This document shows, piece by piece, positions 10,143 through 22,160 of a stretch of DNA of 64,000 nt. The translations under genes were made by a program, and so were the position numbers. The notes beneath the pieces were generated by a model. That model was not told the DNA's origin. It did no database searches and saw only the letters and a list, made by a program, of their open reading frames with translations. Location: contig NW_004452120.1 of NCBI RefSeq assembly GCF_000321225.1, positions 65,123 through 129,122 of the forward strand. Direction: 5' to 3'. This DNA is from Odobenus rosmarus divergens (taxonomy: Eukaryota; Chordata; Mammalia; Carnivora; Odobenidae). Numbering within the stretch: position 1 is the first letter of the stretch; each line of letters opens with the position of its first letter.

Positions 10143-10268
10143 ATGGGAGATGGGGAGCATTAAACTGAGAACCAACACCTATGACTGTTTATTTTCTGCA
10201 GATTTGTAATTTTTTTAAGTCCTAGTGATTGTCAAACCACATTCTAACAACTCAAACAAAACATTATG

Positions 10269-10283
10269 TGTGCTAGTGCCAAA
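10269..10283 (+). promoter_or_regulatory. miR-96 target site in HTR1B 3' UTR
   Basis: The 15 nt TGTGCTAGTGCCAAA are perfectly complementary to nucleotides 1-15 of miR-96-5p, well beyond the usual seed. Human HTR1B mRNA has an established miR-96 element in its 3' UTR, so this is most likely the orthologous site. It lies 793 nt after the receptor stop codon. Confidence 0.8.
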
Positions 10284-10714
10284 GTCTGCAGATTGCTTTA
10301 TTTTTCCTCCTAATTTCATGTACCTGTTATTTTAGACATTTAAATCCCCATAAATGAAGGATATGATGGGTGACTCAGCCCAAGCTGCTGCTGTATTTCT
10401 TATTAATGCAGTCGATTAAACTGATGAGTATATACTGTTCCTTAACAAGGAAAGTATCATTTTTTCTCCAATTCCGGGAGATGTAAAGGAGACTGATAAA
10501 ATAGAAATGGTTCTTCTATAATTAAGGAATGGGGGGCAATAGGAGGATGTATATTTTGACTTGTAAAAAATCTTAAATGCATGAGACTTTTTTCTGATAG
10601 TCATTTACACTCCTTCCCATCTGTAATTCCTTTGTGTGCTAACATAAAGTAACCAAGAGAACCAGCTCCTTTTTCCAAAAATCTTCAAAGTGCAGTAGGA
10701 ACCCAAAAAACTAT

Positions 10715-10720
10715 ATTAAA
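10715..10720 (+). terminator. Candidate polyadenylation signal for HTR1B
   Basis: An ATTAAA hexamer followed by an A-rich tract and then GT-rich sequence (about 10750-10770). This is the first hexamer downstream of the miR-96 site that has a plausible downstream element. Alternative AATAAA hexamers lie further on. Confidence 0.3.
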
Positions 10721-10840
10721 GAAAAAAAAAACTTATTTTCCCTTGCTATTGAAGTTTGGGTGGGAACAAAGATTATTAGAAAATGACATGCAAGGACTTT
10801 ATAAAAGCTTAGAGAAGCTAAAAGTGAGCCTGTTTTTCCT

Positions 10841-13800
10841 GTAACTCATGGAACCAAACCTGACCTACTAGGCCATCAGGGAACTGACAAGCTTTTGAAC
10901 CTGGGAAATTCATCACTGACCTGATACCTCAATGAATATAATATCAGTAATACTTTATATTTATCTGTCTTTTCAAATTTCAGTAATACTTAGTTGTTAT
11001 CTCAAACTCACTCTGAGGACTCTCCAACACAGGGAAAGATGAACACAACAAAAGATGAAAAATACATTATCTAAATAAAAAGGAGTAGCCCTGAAGGATC
11101 ATCTGCACAGGAAAAAAAAAAAAAAAATCTCTATGTGGAGCATTTAATAGGCCAAAGAAGATTTCCACACTGCATTCTTCAGAGAGCTTTCTGCTGTTTG
11201 ATAGCTTTTGTCTGCAGGAGCAGGTTGTCTTTGTAAAATGGATTCCCTCCCTGCTTGAAGCTCCCCAGTGCAGCCTGTTGGACAATAGGTGTCTTGAGCT
11301 GAAGTAGCTGCTGGTTTCCTACTATGCAGACCTTCACTCTGGGCTAACGACTCTTGAAAATAGACTATTCAAAAGTTCACACATGCACAACGTAAAAAGG
11401 GGGATTTTGATCAACATTTACACCTGTCGCTGGAGTAAAATAAAATTTTAGGCATTGAACAATCCCTATATTTCTGTGATTTCCCAAGGGTTTTTGTTTG
11501 TTTGTTTTGTGACATTTCTCCTATGGAGAAATCTAGCTTAGTACTGATAGGAATGTGCATTCAGCACGGTATTTGCTTCTATGTTACCAATATGTTTGTC
11601 TTTTGTCTGTGCAGCTGTTTTCTTTGGGCCTAAGAAACAATTAAGCGAACTTCTAGGAGCCTGGGGGGGGGGTGAAATTAATTGAAATAAATAGCCACTT
11701 ACAAATGACTTCTTTATAGGGCACCTACAATGATTGTGTCCTCATATTAACAAAACACCGTCAACTTAGTCACATGGGTTGCTTGCCATTTGTAGATTAC
11801 CCACTTAACGGTTTTGCTTTATTATTTGGGTGAATTGACTGAATTTGGGGCATATTGTGTGAAGTAGAAGCTTGCAAACCCTTGTAGTTACAAGAGATCT
11901 TGAATCATCATCCAGCATTGCACATGATAATGCAAAGTGTGCTCATCCCAGGGGCATGTAGTTCAGACTGTTAAATTCCTTGTCAGTTACTGCTGCCTCT
12001 AGCATAGTTTGTTTCATAAACTAGACATATGGCTTTTTCCCAGAACATAAAATGGGAGATGGAAATGTATAACTTACATAGAAATGAAAATATATTTTCA
12101 CTGGCTGTGGTAACAACTAACATTTGCCATATTGTTTAATTGCACAAAATTTCACACAAATACACAAATGTATACTCATTCAAAAAATACCAATATTGTC
12201 TTGTGTTTCTAGGAATTTTAGAGTTTCCTTTTTAAAAACAGACACGGCACCCATGAAGGAATGGTTATGGAGTTCAACAAATTTCCTACAAAGTAATATT
12301 CTTCACTTTTCCTCTCTATTATCTTAGGTTTTATCTTCTTTCACCAGGAAACCCTGAGAGGACTATAATTCACTCAAGCAGTAAAATCTCAGATTATGTG
12401 TATTTGACGGAGTCCTGTGACTGAAAATTGCCTTTGGTGTTCCACCTTTCAACAGATGTGTAATTGGAAATGACATTTAGGAAACTAATGAAATAAAGTC
12501 CTTTTCGTGTTCAAAAAAGAATGGGTGGTGATTCTATTAGTAGGGAAAGATCGGTTCTTTGGATTCTGGGCTGCATTTAGGACTTTGAACCTCCAAGAGA
12601 GAATAATTGAGGAGAAACGTGGCTGTGGTGGACTGCCCCAAGTACTGCCACAATGTGGGGGATTTCGTTTGTAGGAAGAATTTAAAAGGAATGAGGCAGA
12701 TCATGCTCTCACATGCTGCAAAGAAGGTAAGTCGGATGCACCATCACAAGAGTTTTCCAGATCCCTACTTTCAGAGGGAACGTTTAGTCTCTAGGCTAGG
12801 TAGTGAGATTCCAAGGTACTGCATGGTGTTGGAAACACAGAAAAAGGAAACGGGGCAACAGGGTTAGAAGCAGGCTTGGGGAAACAGGAGAGGAGGAGAC
12901 TGACCTATGGGAACAGCAGAGGAGTAGACAGAAAAACTGTTGGAATCAGGAAGTCCTCAGTTTGAATAGCAAATAGAGCACCTTAGAGCTGTGTGGCTCT
13001 TCTCAAAGGGAGCCTACTTGCAATTTGTTGCATGCACCTGTGCCTGGAAAGCACCTGTCAAAATACCTGACACTCAGCCCATGTACTTCCTCTTTAGCCA
13101 TTATTTCTCCATCTCCTCCACTGTGAATGCACTGCACCTGTAGCTATTAGAGAGGTTGAACTGGGGAGGACCAAGCTAGCCTGAATGGGAGAAACCTGGC
13201 TAGACTAGAAGTGACGGAAGTTAGGAGTCTTTCACACTCACCCACTTAGGCCAGTGAGAAAATAGCCCAAAGGCCAAAAGTGAACATGAGGGTTGGTTTG
13301 CCGTGGCCTTAATGGCCAAAAAGGAAATTCCCAAATATTTCATTTCCTATAGCATCGTTTTAAACTCTTCTCCTTCTTCGTCTAGAGATTTTCCCCAGAA
13401 TCCAGAGCCTCTCACCACATCTGCATCTTTCCTTAGTGTTTCATTTTCCACTTTTGTGCTTTTCTCTTACCCATGAAAAGCCATGATAACCAATGATAAC
13501 GTGTTGATCTAATACGGTTATTTTAACTCCGGAGGGCTGATTTGGCAGCCCAGGCTTTTACATATATAAAAAAGGTGTTGATTCAAATTAATGTGTAATT
13601 ACTGGGGGCAAAAGCTTTTAACTGGGGCAGCTCCTGGAGCTTTCGCGAGGGTAGAGGCTCGTAGGGGGAGTGAGTGGGTGGCAAGAGAAGCTTCTGCACC
13701 TTCATCAAAGTCCATCCTCGAACAGTCCACCAGGGGGCAGAGTGCCGCTGAGTTGTTTCCAGGATTCAGATGCTCACCATTGACCATCTCTAACTCCTTT

Positions 13801-14200
13801 CCGGATACTGCAAATGGTATTGACTTCTCTAGGCTAGGTGAAATGAAGATCCATGAGCCAAGGGAAAGGGGGCTTATCATTTATTTAAAATAGATTTTTT
13901 TACAACTGCAAATTCAGGCAGAGGATCCCTAAAACAAACCTAAAATTCTTCTTCATATATGCAAAATCAATTATTTTCTTACTCATCTCTAGTCCTGGGA
14001 AATGCTAAAATTTTAGTACTTAAAACATTGTGACCTTTGATTAACGTGGCAATGGGTTAATTCAGAGGTTAGAAGACAAAGAATTTATATTCAAATTAAA
14101 AAGAACTAATTACTTAGATCTTTCGCCACTATGATTTTTCTCATCACTGTATTTTTCTTTCCAAAATTTCATTGATTTGAGGTTGATACATCCATAGTTC
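10841..14200. other. Intergenic or distal 3' UTR of HTR1B
   Basis: No gene recognised. AATAAA hexamers at 11074, 11439, 11686 and 12492 leave open a longer 3' UTR. A G10 run lies at 11663. The overlapping ORFs at 13591-13893 (both strands) show no family resemblance. Confidence 0.45.
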
Positions 14201-14218
14201 AAAAGTGAAACATTTGTC

Positions 14219-14453
14219 GGTGGGGGGAGATGAACCATTAGAGACGATGGACTCTGAAAAACAAACTGAGGGTTCTAGAGGGGAGGGGGGTGGGGGGATG
14301 GGTTAGCCTGGTGATGGGAATGAAAAAGGCACATTCTGCGTGGAGCACTGGGTGTTATGCACAAACAATGAATCATGGAACACTGCATCAAAAACTAATG
14401 ATGTAATGTATGGTGGTTAACATAACAATTAAATTATTTAAAAAAAAAGAAAA
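14219..14453 (+). mobile_element. Severely 5'-truncated L1, 3' UTR only
   Basis: About 235 bp matching the 3' UTR of the L1 family at 56756-59420, including the G-rich tract and the segment ending in an A-rich tail. Flanked by identical 18-bp repeats, AAAAGTGAAACATTTGTC, at 14201-14218 and 14454-14471. Confidence 0.93.
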
Positions 14454-15649
14454 AAAAGTGAAACATTTGTCATTTACCATTTAAAGAGAGGGCTGTTTTT
14501 TTGCACAGAAGTAAGGTATACTTACATGTCAGGTTTCCCCAGAAGGCAAACTTTTAAGTCTGTGTAAGCTGGGCATTTACTTTAAAAAGAGGCACATATA
14601 AATGTGAGTACAATATTATGTATCACAAACATAAATTTCTGTGTCAGAGAATGGATCATATAAAATGAGAAAACAAGTTAGGTTATATCGTTGCCATTCC
14701 TCCTTAACTGTTCTTCCCTGGCATTTTCATGATCCCCAGTGGGCAGTTTTCTATGTGCCATTTCACACATCTGTCAGTTAAATCTGACTTTCGAAGTCAA
14801 CATCCACATTTTAGGATTATACTAGGATTTTCAGTACTCTCTGAGAGAGAGCCAGTCCCTGGAGCTGGGCCAGCTGACAAAGGGAAGACTTAACACTATT
14901 CCAAGTGTAGTTTGTAAAAGAAAATGCCCATTTCTTTTGACTGATTAGTTCAAATTTCAAAAGATAGGAAAAATCCTTTCCAAAACTACCAACTGGAAAT
15001 CTATATAACAAGAATGGCCTTAGAATATTTCCTGTACCTAGAATGAACAGATGGTGATATAGGGATCCATTTATGGTAAATGCTTAAAAGAATCTACACA
15101 TGGCTTGCCTGAATGATGCATGTATACATGACTCACATCCTTCCTGACTCTGTGGGAACATTCCACACATCAGCCTCTGATTGGTCATTCCATATTAGAA
15201 TAACTCATTTTCAGGATATCTCTTGCTCACAAGTGTGGTGATGGGACTGCAGGGGTAGAGCAGTCCATAAAGGGTAGGTTCCTTGGTCCAGGAGCTGTGC
15301 CCCAGTGTACTTTTGCAAACACATCTGGTTGTCTCTTCTAAGCTTACTTGCTAACCCAGTTTGTGATTGTGTAGACCTGCCTTGCCGCCGTCATTCATCA
15401 ATCTATCCTTATTTCATTGAATAATCTCAGTGGGTTCAGCATTAGACTGATCTGCTTTTGTGAGGAAACACTTTTTTTGTCCCTTCACCTCGCCACCCCA
15501 GTTTTGCCACCTTGAGTCCACTCTTTTCCCCGGTCCCTCAGAGGCTTTCCCACAGAGCCTAGTATGTTGGGGCAAGCAATCACACAGTGGGAAGTTTGGC
15601 ATGAAGATGACCCCCATGAAGAACCCCAACATATTGGTAGGTTTCAAAT

Positions 15650-15775
15650 GCAAGAGCAAGTCTGACGTCAGAAAGACCTGAGTTTAAATCTGTGTTTTGC
15701 AACCACGAGCAAGTTCCTCTGTAAATGTAATAGTACACAACTTTATGTCTGCCTAAAAATTAAATGGAATAATGC
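15650..15775 (+). mobile_element. MIR fragment containing a CRE-like palindrome
   Basis: The GAAAGACCTGAGTTTAAATC core is MIR-like. TCTGACGTCAGA at 15661-15672 is a 12-bp palindrome including the CRE octamer TGACGTCA. Confidence 0.55.
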
Positions 15776-15777
15776 AA

Positions 15778-15950
15778 CTGTTTTCAACCCTGGCTGCACA
15801 TTGGATTCATCAGGGGACCTTTAAAAAAAATCTTTGCTCAGACCCTGCCTCAGACTAATTAAATTATATTATTTGGAGTAGGGTCTGAAATTCTTCTTTT
15901 AAAAATTCTCTTCAGCTAATCGCAAAGTTTGGCTAGGGTGAGAGATCCAC
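15778..15950 (+). mobile_element. MER5A-type DNA transposon fragment
   Basis: Matches the MER5A pattern: TTTTCAACCCTGGCTGCACATTGGATTCATCAGGGGACC through to the complementary end near 15930. A non-autonomous hAT-type element. Confidence 0.7.
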
Positions 15951-16049
15951 TAAGAGTATGTATATAAAGCTTTTAGAACAATGCTTGGCACACAGAGTAT
16001 CTGTGGGTGTGAAGGGGGCCCCTGAATGAAATGGCAAGTCAAGTGGATT

Positions 16050-16230
16050 TGTTTTTTTGTGGTGGTACTTCTCAAAATTTGATGGACATATGAATCACCT
16101 GGGGAGTTGGTTAAAACACAGATTCTGATTCAGAAGGTCTAGGGTGGGGCCTAAGATTCTGCATTCCTGACAGGCTCTCAGGAGATGCCAATGATGCTGT
16201 TTCATGGACCACACTGAGTAATAAGGATCT
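16050..16230 (+). mobile_element. hAT-Charlie-type (MER5/MER20-like) DNA transposon fragment
   Basis: GAATCACCTGGGGAGTTGGTTAAAACACAGATTCTGATTCAG is characteristic of this group; the exact family is not certain. Confidence 0.65.
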
Positions 16231-18361
16231 ACAGGAAAACACAGCTTAGTTATAAAGCATCAGTCATTTCCCAAGATTCTATATGTAAAAAACAACCAGA
16301 ACAAAAGCAACATAAAACTTCCAGATGAGAAAATACGCTTTTTAATGTATAATAGGTGGTATTTTCCTGACTTGTTTACATAATATTCCTGCCTCAGCTT
16401 TAGCAGCTTTAAATGTCTCCCCTTACATGCTTTCTCCCAGATGCTTCAGATCCTCAGTCTACCCTAAAACAAACAGCTCACTTCTCGATCTGATTCAGCA
16501 AAGCATGACCCTTAGATTCAGTCCTTTGTGTTTACATCACTTCCAAATAAGGACTTTATCTTTTGTAAAAAAGAAAAGAAAATTAATTAAAAATACAAAA
16601 CAAATGATAAAACAACAAATGAAACAAAGAAATAACAATTACCAACACATGGCAAGTGGCACAATTTCTTTGGTAATCCTTTTCACTTAGGAACCCCACT
16701 TGGATTATAAACACACACATTTACATATTATATTGGTTTTATCTTTTATAAACATAGTAACTAGTCAAAGGTGAAAGAGGTGTGTTTTCTGTTATACTTT
16801 ATTCTCATTGTATTTTAGAAACTTATTATCCTAGAGCAGTCTTTTGATTTCAGGGAAAGGCCCTCCCCACTTTTTATTCCCAAAATATTTCATAAGGTTT
16901 ATTTTTTCCTTCTTCAGTGAAAGTAATTTAAATTATTGATGAAAAATATTTGTCAATTTCTTGGCACCTGCCCATATAACTGAAGAAACTGTTGTGTTTC
17001 CTAACCCTGGGTTGGAAATAAGGATCAACTGACCCTTAAGAAAGGATCTTGTCCTTTAGTTTTTTAACTTGAGTTTTACTTGAGTTAAATGAATGTGTGT
17101 GTCAGTGTCCAAATAAGTTTTTAGTCTATATTACAAAACATAGTTTAAAGTCTTTAATCTTCTTCGTGTACAATCATGATGCTTAGAGTTGTATTCCAGC
17201 AAAGACACATTGCTGGAAATTTGCTTCATTTTAAAAGGGGCAGAAGTTGAGGAGGGAATTAGCATTTACTGAGCACTTGGTGTCACATACTTTAAATAGC
17301 ACCCTCCCCTATTAGTCCTTGTAATGCTATCATGATGTAGATATGATTGCTTTTTATTATTGTGCTATATCATCATCATCATCATCATCATCATCGTCAT
17401 CGTTATAAACAAAGTACTACAACAATTTCATTCAGTTCTATGATTTAGAGAATTATGGTAACAGCCCTAGGCGAATAATTTGTATTCAGACTTGGAAAAT
17501 AACTGCATTATTAGGTCTGTTTCACTTAATCTTTGAGAATAGTGTTTTCTAAACGCTAATCTGAAGCATTAAATTATAATAGAACTTTAGGGATTTTGTT
17601 TGTTTGTTTGTTTGTAAGTATGACGTTCTATCAAGGGGACACAGATTTCCTTCTTGGATTTGCTCCCAAATTCCTGTCCCTCCATGACTGACTATAACCT
17701 TGACCAACCAAGGCACACACCATGCCCACTCGTCTCTTCCAAGGGAATTTGTATGCATTAAAATGTACATTTAAGCTGCTGGATATGGCAGTATTAAATA
17801 TAGATGCTTCTGCTCTGATGAGTAATGTGTGACAGGAGGTATTTCTCATTTATGGAAAGTTACTGAGAGATACGTGTGTCAAAAACTTGGTACTTGGGAC
17901 ATTATGCCTATTTTTACATGGAGTCAAATTTCTGAGTGAAAGTTAAATTCAGGAAAGTAACAGGATGTTTTCAAATATTAGGTTTGTCTTAGCATTGTAT
18001 AGCTCATAAAACTACTAAATTAATGCTTATTTTTTCTGTTTTACAATTGTGTGAAGTATTAGCCCCATCCATTTGCGATGAGCTTCATTTTCCTCTCCCT
18101 TTTATCTCCTCAAAAGATCCTAAAACACTGCCACAAACAACAAAACCAATAAATCCTCAAGACATCAACTTATTGGTATACACAAAACTGATTTAAAGTC
18201 AGAACATTGAGATTATATATAAAGGAAAGATTTGCTTTCATTAAGGAGCAAATATTATAATAGTGAGTGTGCAAGGCTGTAGAATCGCCTCTGTTCTGGA
18301 TAAAAAAATAAATAAATTGGAGAAAATTCTGCTCAAAATACTTTTTGCCCTGTGCCTTTGA
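16231..18361. other. Intergenic, nothing beyond simple repeats
   Basis: AT-rich DNA with the (CAT)n tract and a short (GTTT)n at 17596-17612. No gene recognised. Confidence 0.55.
17371..17402. repeat. (CAT)n microsatellite
   Basis: Eight CAT units, then CGTCATCG. Confidence 0.95.
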
Positions 18362-18376
18362 TTATCATCATCCATT

Positions 18377-18593
18377 CTTTAAAGATTTTATGCATTTATT
18401 TTAGAGAAAGAATGAGTGCGAGCAGTGGGGAGGGGCAGAGAGAGAGAATCTTCAAGCAGACACCCCCTGAGCATGGAGGCCCGCCCCGCCCCCCCCCAGG
18501 GTGTGGGGCTCAATCCCAGGACCCATGAGATCATGACATGAGCCCAAACCAAGAGTCTGATGCTTAACCCACTGAGCCACCCAGATGCCCCAG
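18377..18593 (-). mobile_element. CAN-SINE (tRNA-derived)
   Basis: Minus orientation: T-rich tail on the left, GAGCCACCCAGATGCCCC head on the right. Imperfect target repeats TTATCATCATCCATT (18362) and TTATCACCCATTT (18594). A run of C (18487-18499) disrupts the body. Confidence 0.9.
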
Positions 18594-18654
18594 TTATCAC
18601 CCATTTTTAGTTGAAAGAAAGAATACATGACACAGAAACCTTAGTAAACTTGGA

Positions 18655-18870
18655 ATTAGAATCCAGACCCAGGCAGACCTTGGTTCCAGTTCTGGATTTG
18701 CCACTTGCCAGTTGTGACTTTCACCTCACTGAGCATCACTTTCTTCATCTATTAATGTGGGGAAAACAGTGTCTTATTCACAGACTCTGAGGATTAAAAA
18801 GCTACTGTTTGGCAGTGCTTAGTTCACAAAGTAATTAAATATGGTAGGTGTTTACAGGATGTTGGTTTCC
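18655..18870 (+). mobile_element. MIR fragment
   Basis: GACCTTGGTTCCAGTTCTGGATTTGCCACTTGCCAG and the later TTCTTCATCTATTAATGTGGGG follow the MIR consensus. Confidence 0.75.
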
Positions 18871-18924
18871 TTTTGTTCAGACAAAATGAGCCAGGTGTTT
18901 ATCCAAAGATTTTGGAATTTTGAA

Positions 18925-19090
18925 TCAACAGAATTGCTTTAAATCCTGTTTTTTTCTTATTATTAGTATGCAATTTAGGACAAACTATTTAATCACTGTA
19001 AATGTCAGTTTTCCTATCTCTAAAATGGGGCTAATAGGATCTATCTTGAAAATGCTTTACGGGGATTACCTTATATAAGTGTAGTCACCC
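18925..19090 (+). mobile_element. MIR fragment
   Basis: A second MIR-like core, with TCAGTTTTCCTATCTCTAAAATGGGGCTAATAGG as the clearest part. Confidence 0.65.
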
Positions 19091-19500
19091 GAGACCGTTC
19101 TCGGAGCAATGCGATTGCTCAGTAGAACATAGTTTTCTTCTTTCAGCTTCCTTTCCTATCTTTAGGAGCTAAGGTCTGCTGTCACACGCTACGCTTGTGT
19201 TGGTAAATCTCATTTATCGATGAAAGTGAGATCTGTATAAATTTCTGATTTGGAACCAGTTTTATTGATACTATATGGGAATTGCTTATATGCTGTGATT
19301 CGAGAGAGGCTAAAAAATTACCCTGCTTCCTGCCTGATGTTTATTAATTAAAAATTCTTTTGTTTTAATTATTTTAAAATCTAAAAAATACATTTTGAAG
19401 TCTTAGCACATTCCAGTTGTCATCACCCATTTATACCTTAATGTGAATTAGTTCGTGGGTGCTAAACATTATGAGTCCAGAACATTAAAATATATGAGAA

Positions 19501-19700
19501 ACTTTTTTTTCAAAGATTTTATTTGTTCATTAGAGAGAGAGAATGCACTTGCACGAGTGGGGGGAGGGGCAGAGGGAGAAGCAGACTCCCTGCTGAGCAG
19601 GGAGCCCAATGGACATGATGCTCAATCCCAGGTTCTTGGGATCATGACCCGAGCCGAAGGCAGACACTTAACCTTAACTGACTGAGCCACATAGGTACCC
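19501..19700 (-). mobile_element. CAN-SINE (tRNA-derived)
   Basis: Minus orientation. Target-site repeats CCAGAACATTAAAAT at 19477 and 19701. The body matches the arctoid-type SINE; the head carries several substitutions and a 5-6 nt insertion. Confidence 0.92.
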
Positions 19701-19851
19701 CCAGAACATTAAAATAATGTGAGTTTTGGGCATTAGGGGATAAGAAAGGACTAATTTTGAGCCCTAACAAATTTTTATGATAGGCAAAAATGAGTAGCTT
19801 GTCATAAACAGCCATGTGAAGGTCCTGGGGGAAGAGTGAAACTTAAGGGAC

Positions 19852-20047
19852 TTTTTTTTTTAAGATTTTATTTATTTATTTGACATAGAGAGACACAGCG
19901 AGAGGGAACACAAACAGGGGGAGAAGGAGAGGGAGAAGCAGGCTTCCTGCCCAGCAGGGAGCCCAATGCGGGGCTCGATCCCAGGACCCTGGGATCATGA
20001 CCTGAGCCAAATGCAGATGCTTAACGACTGAGCCACCCAGGCGCCCC
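19852..20047 (-). mobile_element. CAN-SINE (tRNA-derived), well preserved
   Basis: Minus orientation, with intact head GAGCCACCCAGGCGCCCC and a long T tract. Diverged target repeats (AACTTAAGGGACT and AATTTGAGGGATT). Confidence 0.93.
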
Positions 20048-20959
20048 AAATTTGAGGGATTATTGAAAACAAAGCCTAGCTCCTTTATAGTTTACTTGGA
20101 TAACAGCATGCTTGCATTTCATATTATCTGTTTCTGTAAGATTTTAAATTTTTTCAGATACCATGAGCATTCAAGTTTGCAGTGAGAAAACTTAATTTGG
20201 GATAGTAAGTCGGTCACTATACTCAGCTGGAAAATAGGACAAAGCACCTATAAGCCATCCTGCTGAGCTTTTTAATGATCACTATGGCTTTCTCCAAGCT
20301 AAAGGTGGCTGGCCAGTGTGTACTTCTAAGAGGGAAGACTCTGGCTGACGTGTGGCAATGTGCTTGCCTGGCCTTATTTAGATACAGTCCCAAGTACCAC
20401 AAATGTATACTGAGTATTACTGTCCACAATAACCCAAACTGCTGTCCAGAGGCAATGAAATAATTTTAAAGGTCACTTAGTCTGCATTTAATCAAGTCTG
20501 TTTTCATTTTTGACCGCTTGTGTTACTCAGTGGTATTCATAAAGCACAGATATTTGCTATAGCAACTGCCACAGGCTAACACTGCTGGGCAGATGGACTG
20601 GCCAGATTATTTTCATTCCACAAACGAGATCCCCCTGCCTTTATGAAATGGTGCCTGTGACCTATTTTAGATCAAAAGTAGATCAAAAACAAGGGTTTTA
20701 ACACTGCATTATTTGATATTTTTATTATTTATTTTAAGTGAAACTGGTGTTGCCCTCAAAGGACAACAATAAATATATTGTGTAATTATAAAACTAAAGA
20801 ACACCAAGATGATAATCTATTCCAAAGCCAAAAAAAAAAAAAAGACATTTTTATTTGGATTAAAATGGATGCTTCTCTACATTTCTCTTGTTTCTCTCTA
20901 TAACCAATTTTAGAGGTGACCAACATTTTCTTCTAGAAGATATTTGAGCAACTCATTAG
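20048..20959. other. Intergenic, nothing recognised
   Basis: No gene or clear repeat. An A-rich tract lies at 20830-20843. Confidence 0.5.
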
Positions 20960-21180
20960 TATAGACCAGGGTTTTTAAATTTTGGCACTGTTCACATTTT
21001 GGCCAGAGAGTTTTTTGGTGGGGACCTGTCCTGTGCATTTTAGGCTGTTCCCTACCATCCCTGGTATATCTACTTGCTAGATGTTAGTACCAATCTCACC
21101 TCCTGCCAGGCAACCAAAAATATATTGAGACATAGACAAGGGTCCCTTGATGAGCACTGGGGTACACAGTCAAATTAGAA
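20960..21180 (+). mobile_element. Ancient DNA transposon-like fragment
   Basis: TTTGGCACTGTTCACATTTTGG ... CTGTCCTGTGCATTTTAGG ... CAACCAAAAATAT follows a common mammalian hAT-type repeat; the family is not named. Confidence 0.55.
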
Positions 21181-21428
21181 ATCTTAACAGAAAATCTACT
21201 TAGGAATCTCTTGCCACCATTTTGATGAGACTATTCAAATAATTGCCACATATTCTCTCATATCTCGTTTACATAAACAACTGCCTTAGCTCTATTTCAT
21301 ACACAGGTTCTTAGCAGGGTGTCCCCGAATCTCCAGAAAGTCCATGGTGGATTTCAGGGCATCTGTGGATCCCATAAAAGTATCTATTTTTGTATCTATT
21401 TGCATATTTTTCCTGGACAAAAGTTTTT

Positions 21429-21490
21429 TAAAAACTGTAGTAAAATATACATAACATAAAATTTATCATTTTAACTATTTTTAAGTGTAA
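21429..21490 (-). mobile_element. 62-bp L1 scrap with 15-bp target-site duplication
   Basis: A short segment typical of an L1M 3' UTR in antisense, lying between direct repeats TGGACAAAAGTTTTT at 21414-21428 and 21491-21505. The flanking sequence reads through as another old repeat. Confidence 0.7.
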
Positions 21491-21679
21491 TGGACAAAAG
21501 TTTTTATAGATTCTTTATGAGGTACTTGGTCCCCCAAAAGTTAAAAATCATTGTAAATGAAGAGCAAGATGATGCAGGGTTATTTTAAAATGTGGTTGAA
21601 TGCCCAAGCCCCTCCTCATGCTTATCCCACTACACTTGCCATCACCTCTGAGACTTTTCCTTCTTTTCTCTTTTTATTA

Positions 21680-22160
21680 AGATATAATTGACATATAACA
21701 CTGTATTAGTTTTAGATGAAATAAGTCAGAGAAAAACAAATACCATATGATCTCACTTATATTAAGTGGAATAAATTTTTTTTATTTTTTTAAAAGATTT
21801 TATTTGACAGAGAGAGAGAGTGAGCTTAATGGGGCTCGATCCCGGGACCCTGGGATGATGACCTGAGCCAAAAGCAGATGCTTAACCGACGGAGCCACCC
21901 AGGTACCCGTAAATGGAATAAATTTTTTTTTTTTTAGAAAACCCAAACCCATAGATACAGAGAACAGATTGGTGGTTGCTGCAGGTGGGCAGGTGTTGGA
22001 GGTGGCTGGTGGGGGAGATGGGCAAAACTAGGTTCAAAAGGTACAAGCTTCCAGTTATAAGATAAATAAGTCCTGGGGATGTAATGCACAGCACAGTGAC
22101 TATCATTAATAATACTGACTGTGTATTTGAAAGTTGCTAAGGGAGAAGATTTGACAATTT
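21680..22160 (+). mobile_element. Old L1 3' end, sense, interrupted by a SINE
   Basis: L1 ORF2 end and 3' UTR-like sequence (ATAAGTCAGAGAAAAACAAATACC at 21721, then GATTGGTGGTTGCTGCAGG at about 21968), split by a SINE at 21780-21908. Its 3' part contains a recent 45-bp tandem duplication. Confidence 0.7.
21780..21908 (-). mobile_element. CAN-SINE with internal deletion
   Basis: Only about 130 bp: the T tract and GA-rich part join directly to GGGGCTCGATCCC, lacking the middle segment. Target repeats TAAGTGGAATAAATT and TAAATGGAATAAATT flank it and interrupt an old L1. Confidence 0.92.

Larger units (their letters stand above)
9477..10840 (+). other. HTR1B: Presumed HTR1B 3' untranslated region
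   Basis: Non-coding sequence downstream of the TGA at 9474-9476, holding a quadruplex motif (10126-10142) and a miR-96 complementary site (10269-10283). Poly(A) signal candidates are ATTAAA at 10715-10720, with GT-rich sequence shortly downstream, and AATAAA at 11074, 11439, 11686 and 12492. I cannot tell which is used, so the end given here is provisional. Confidence 0.45.
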
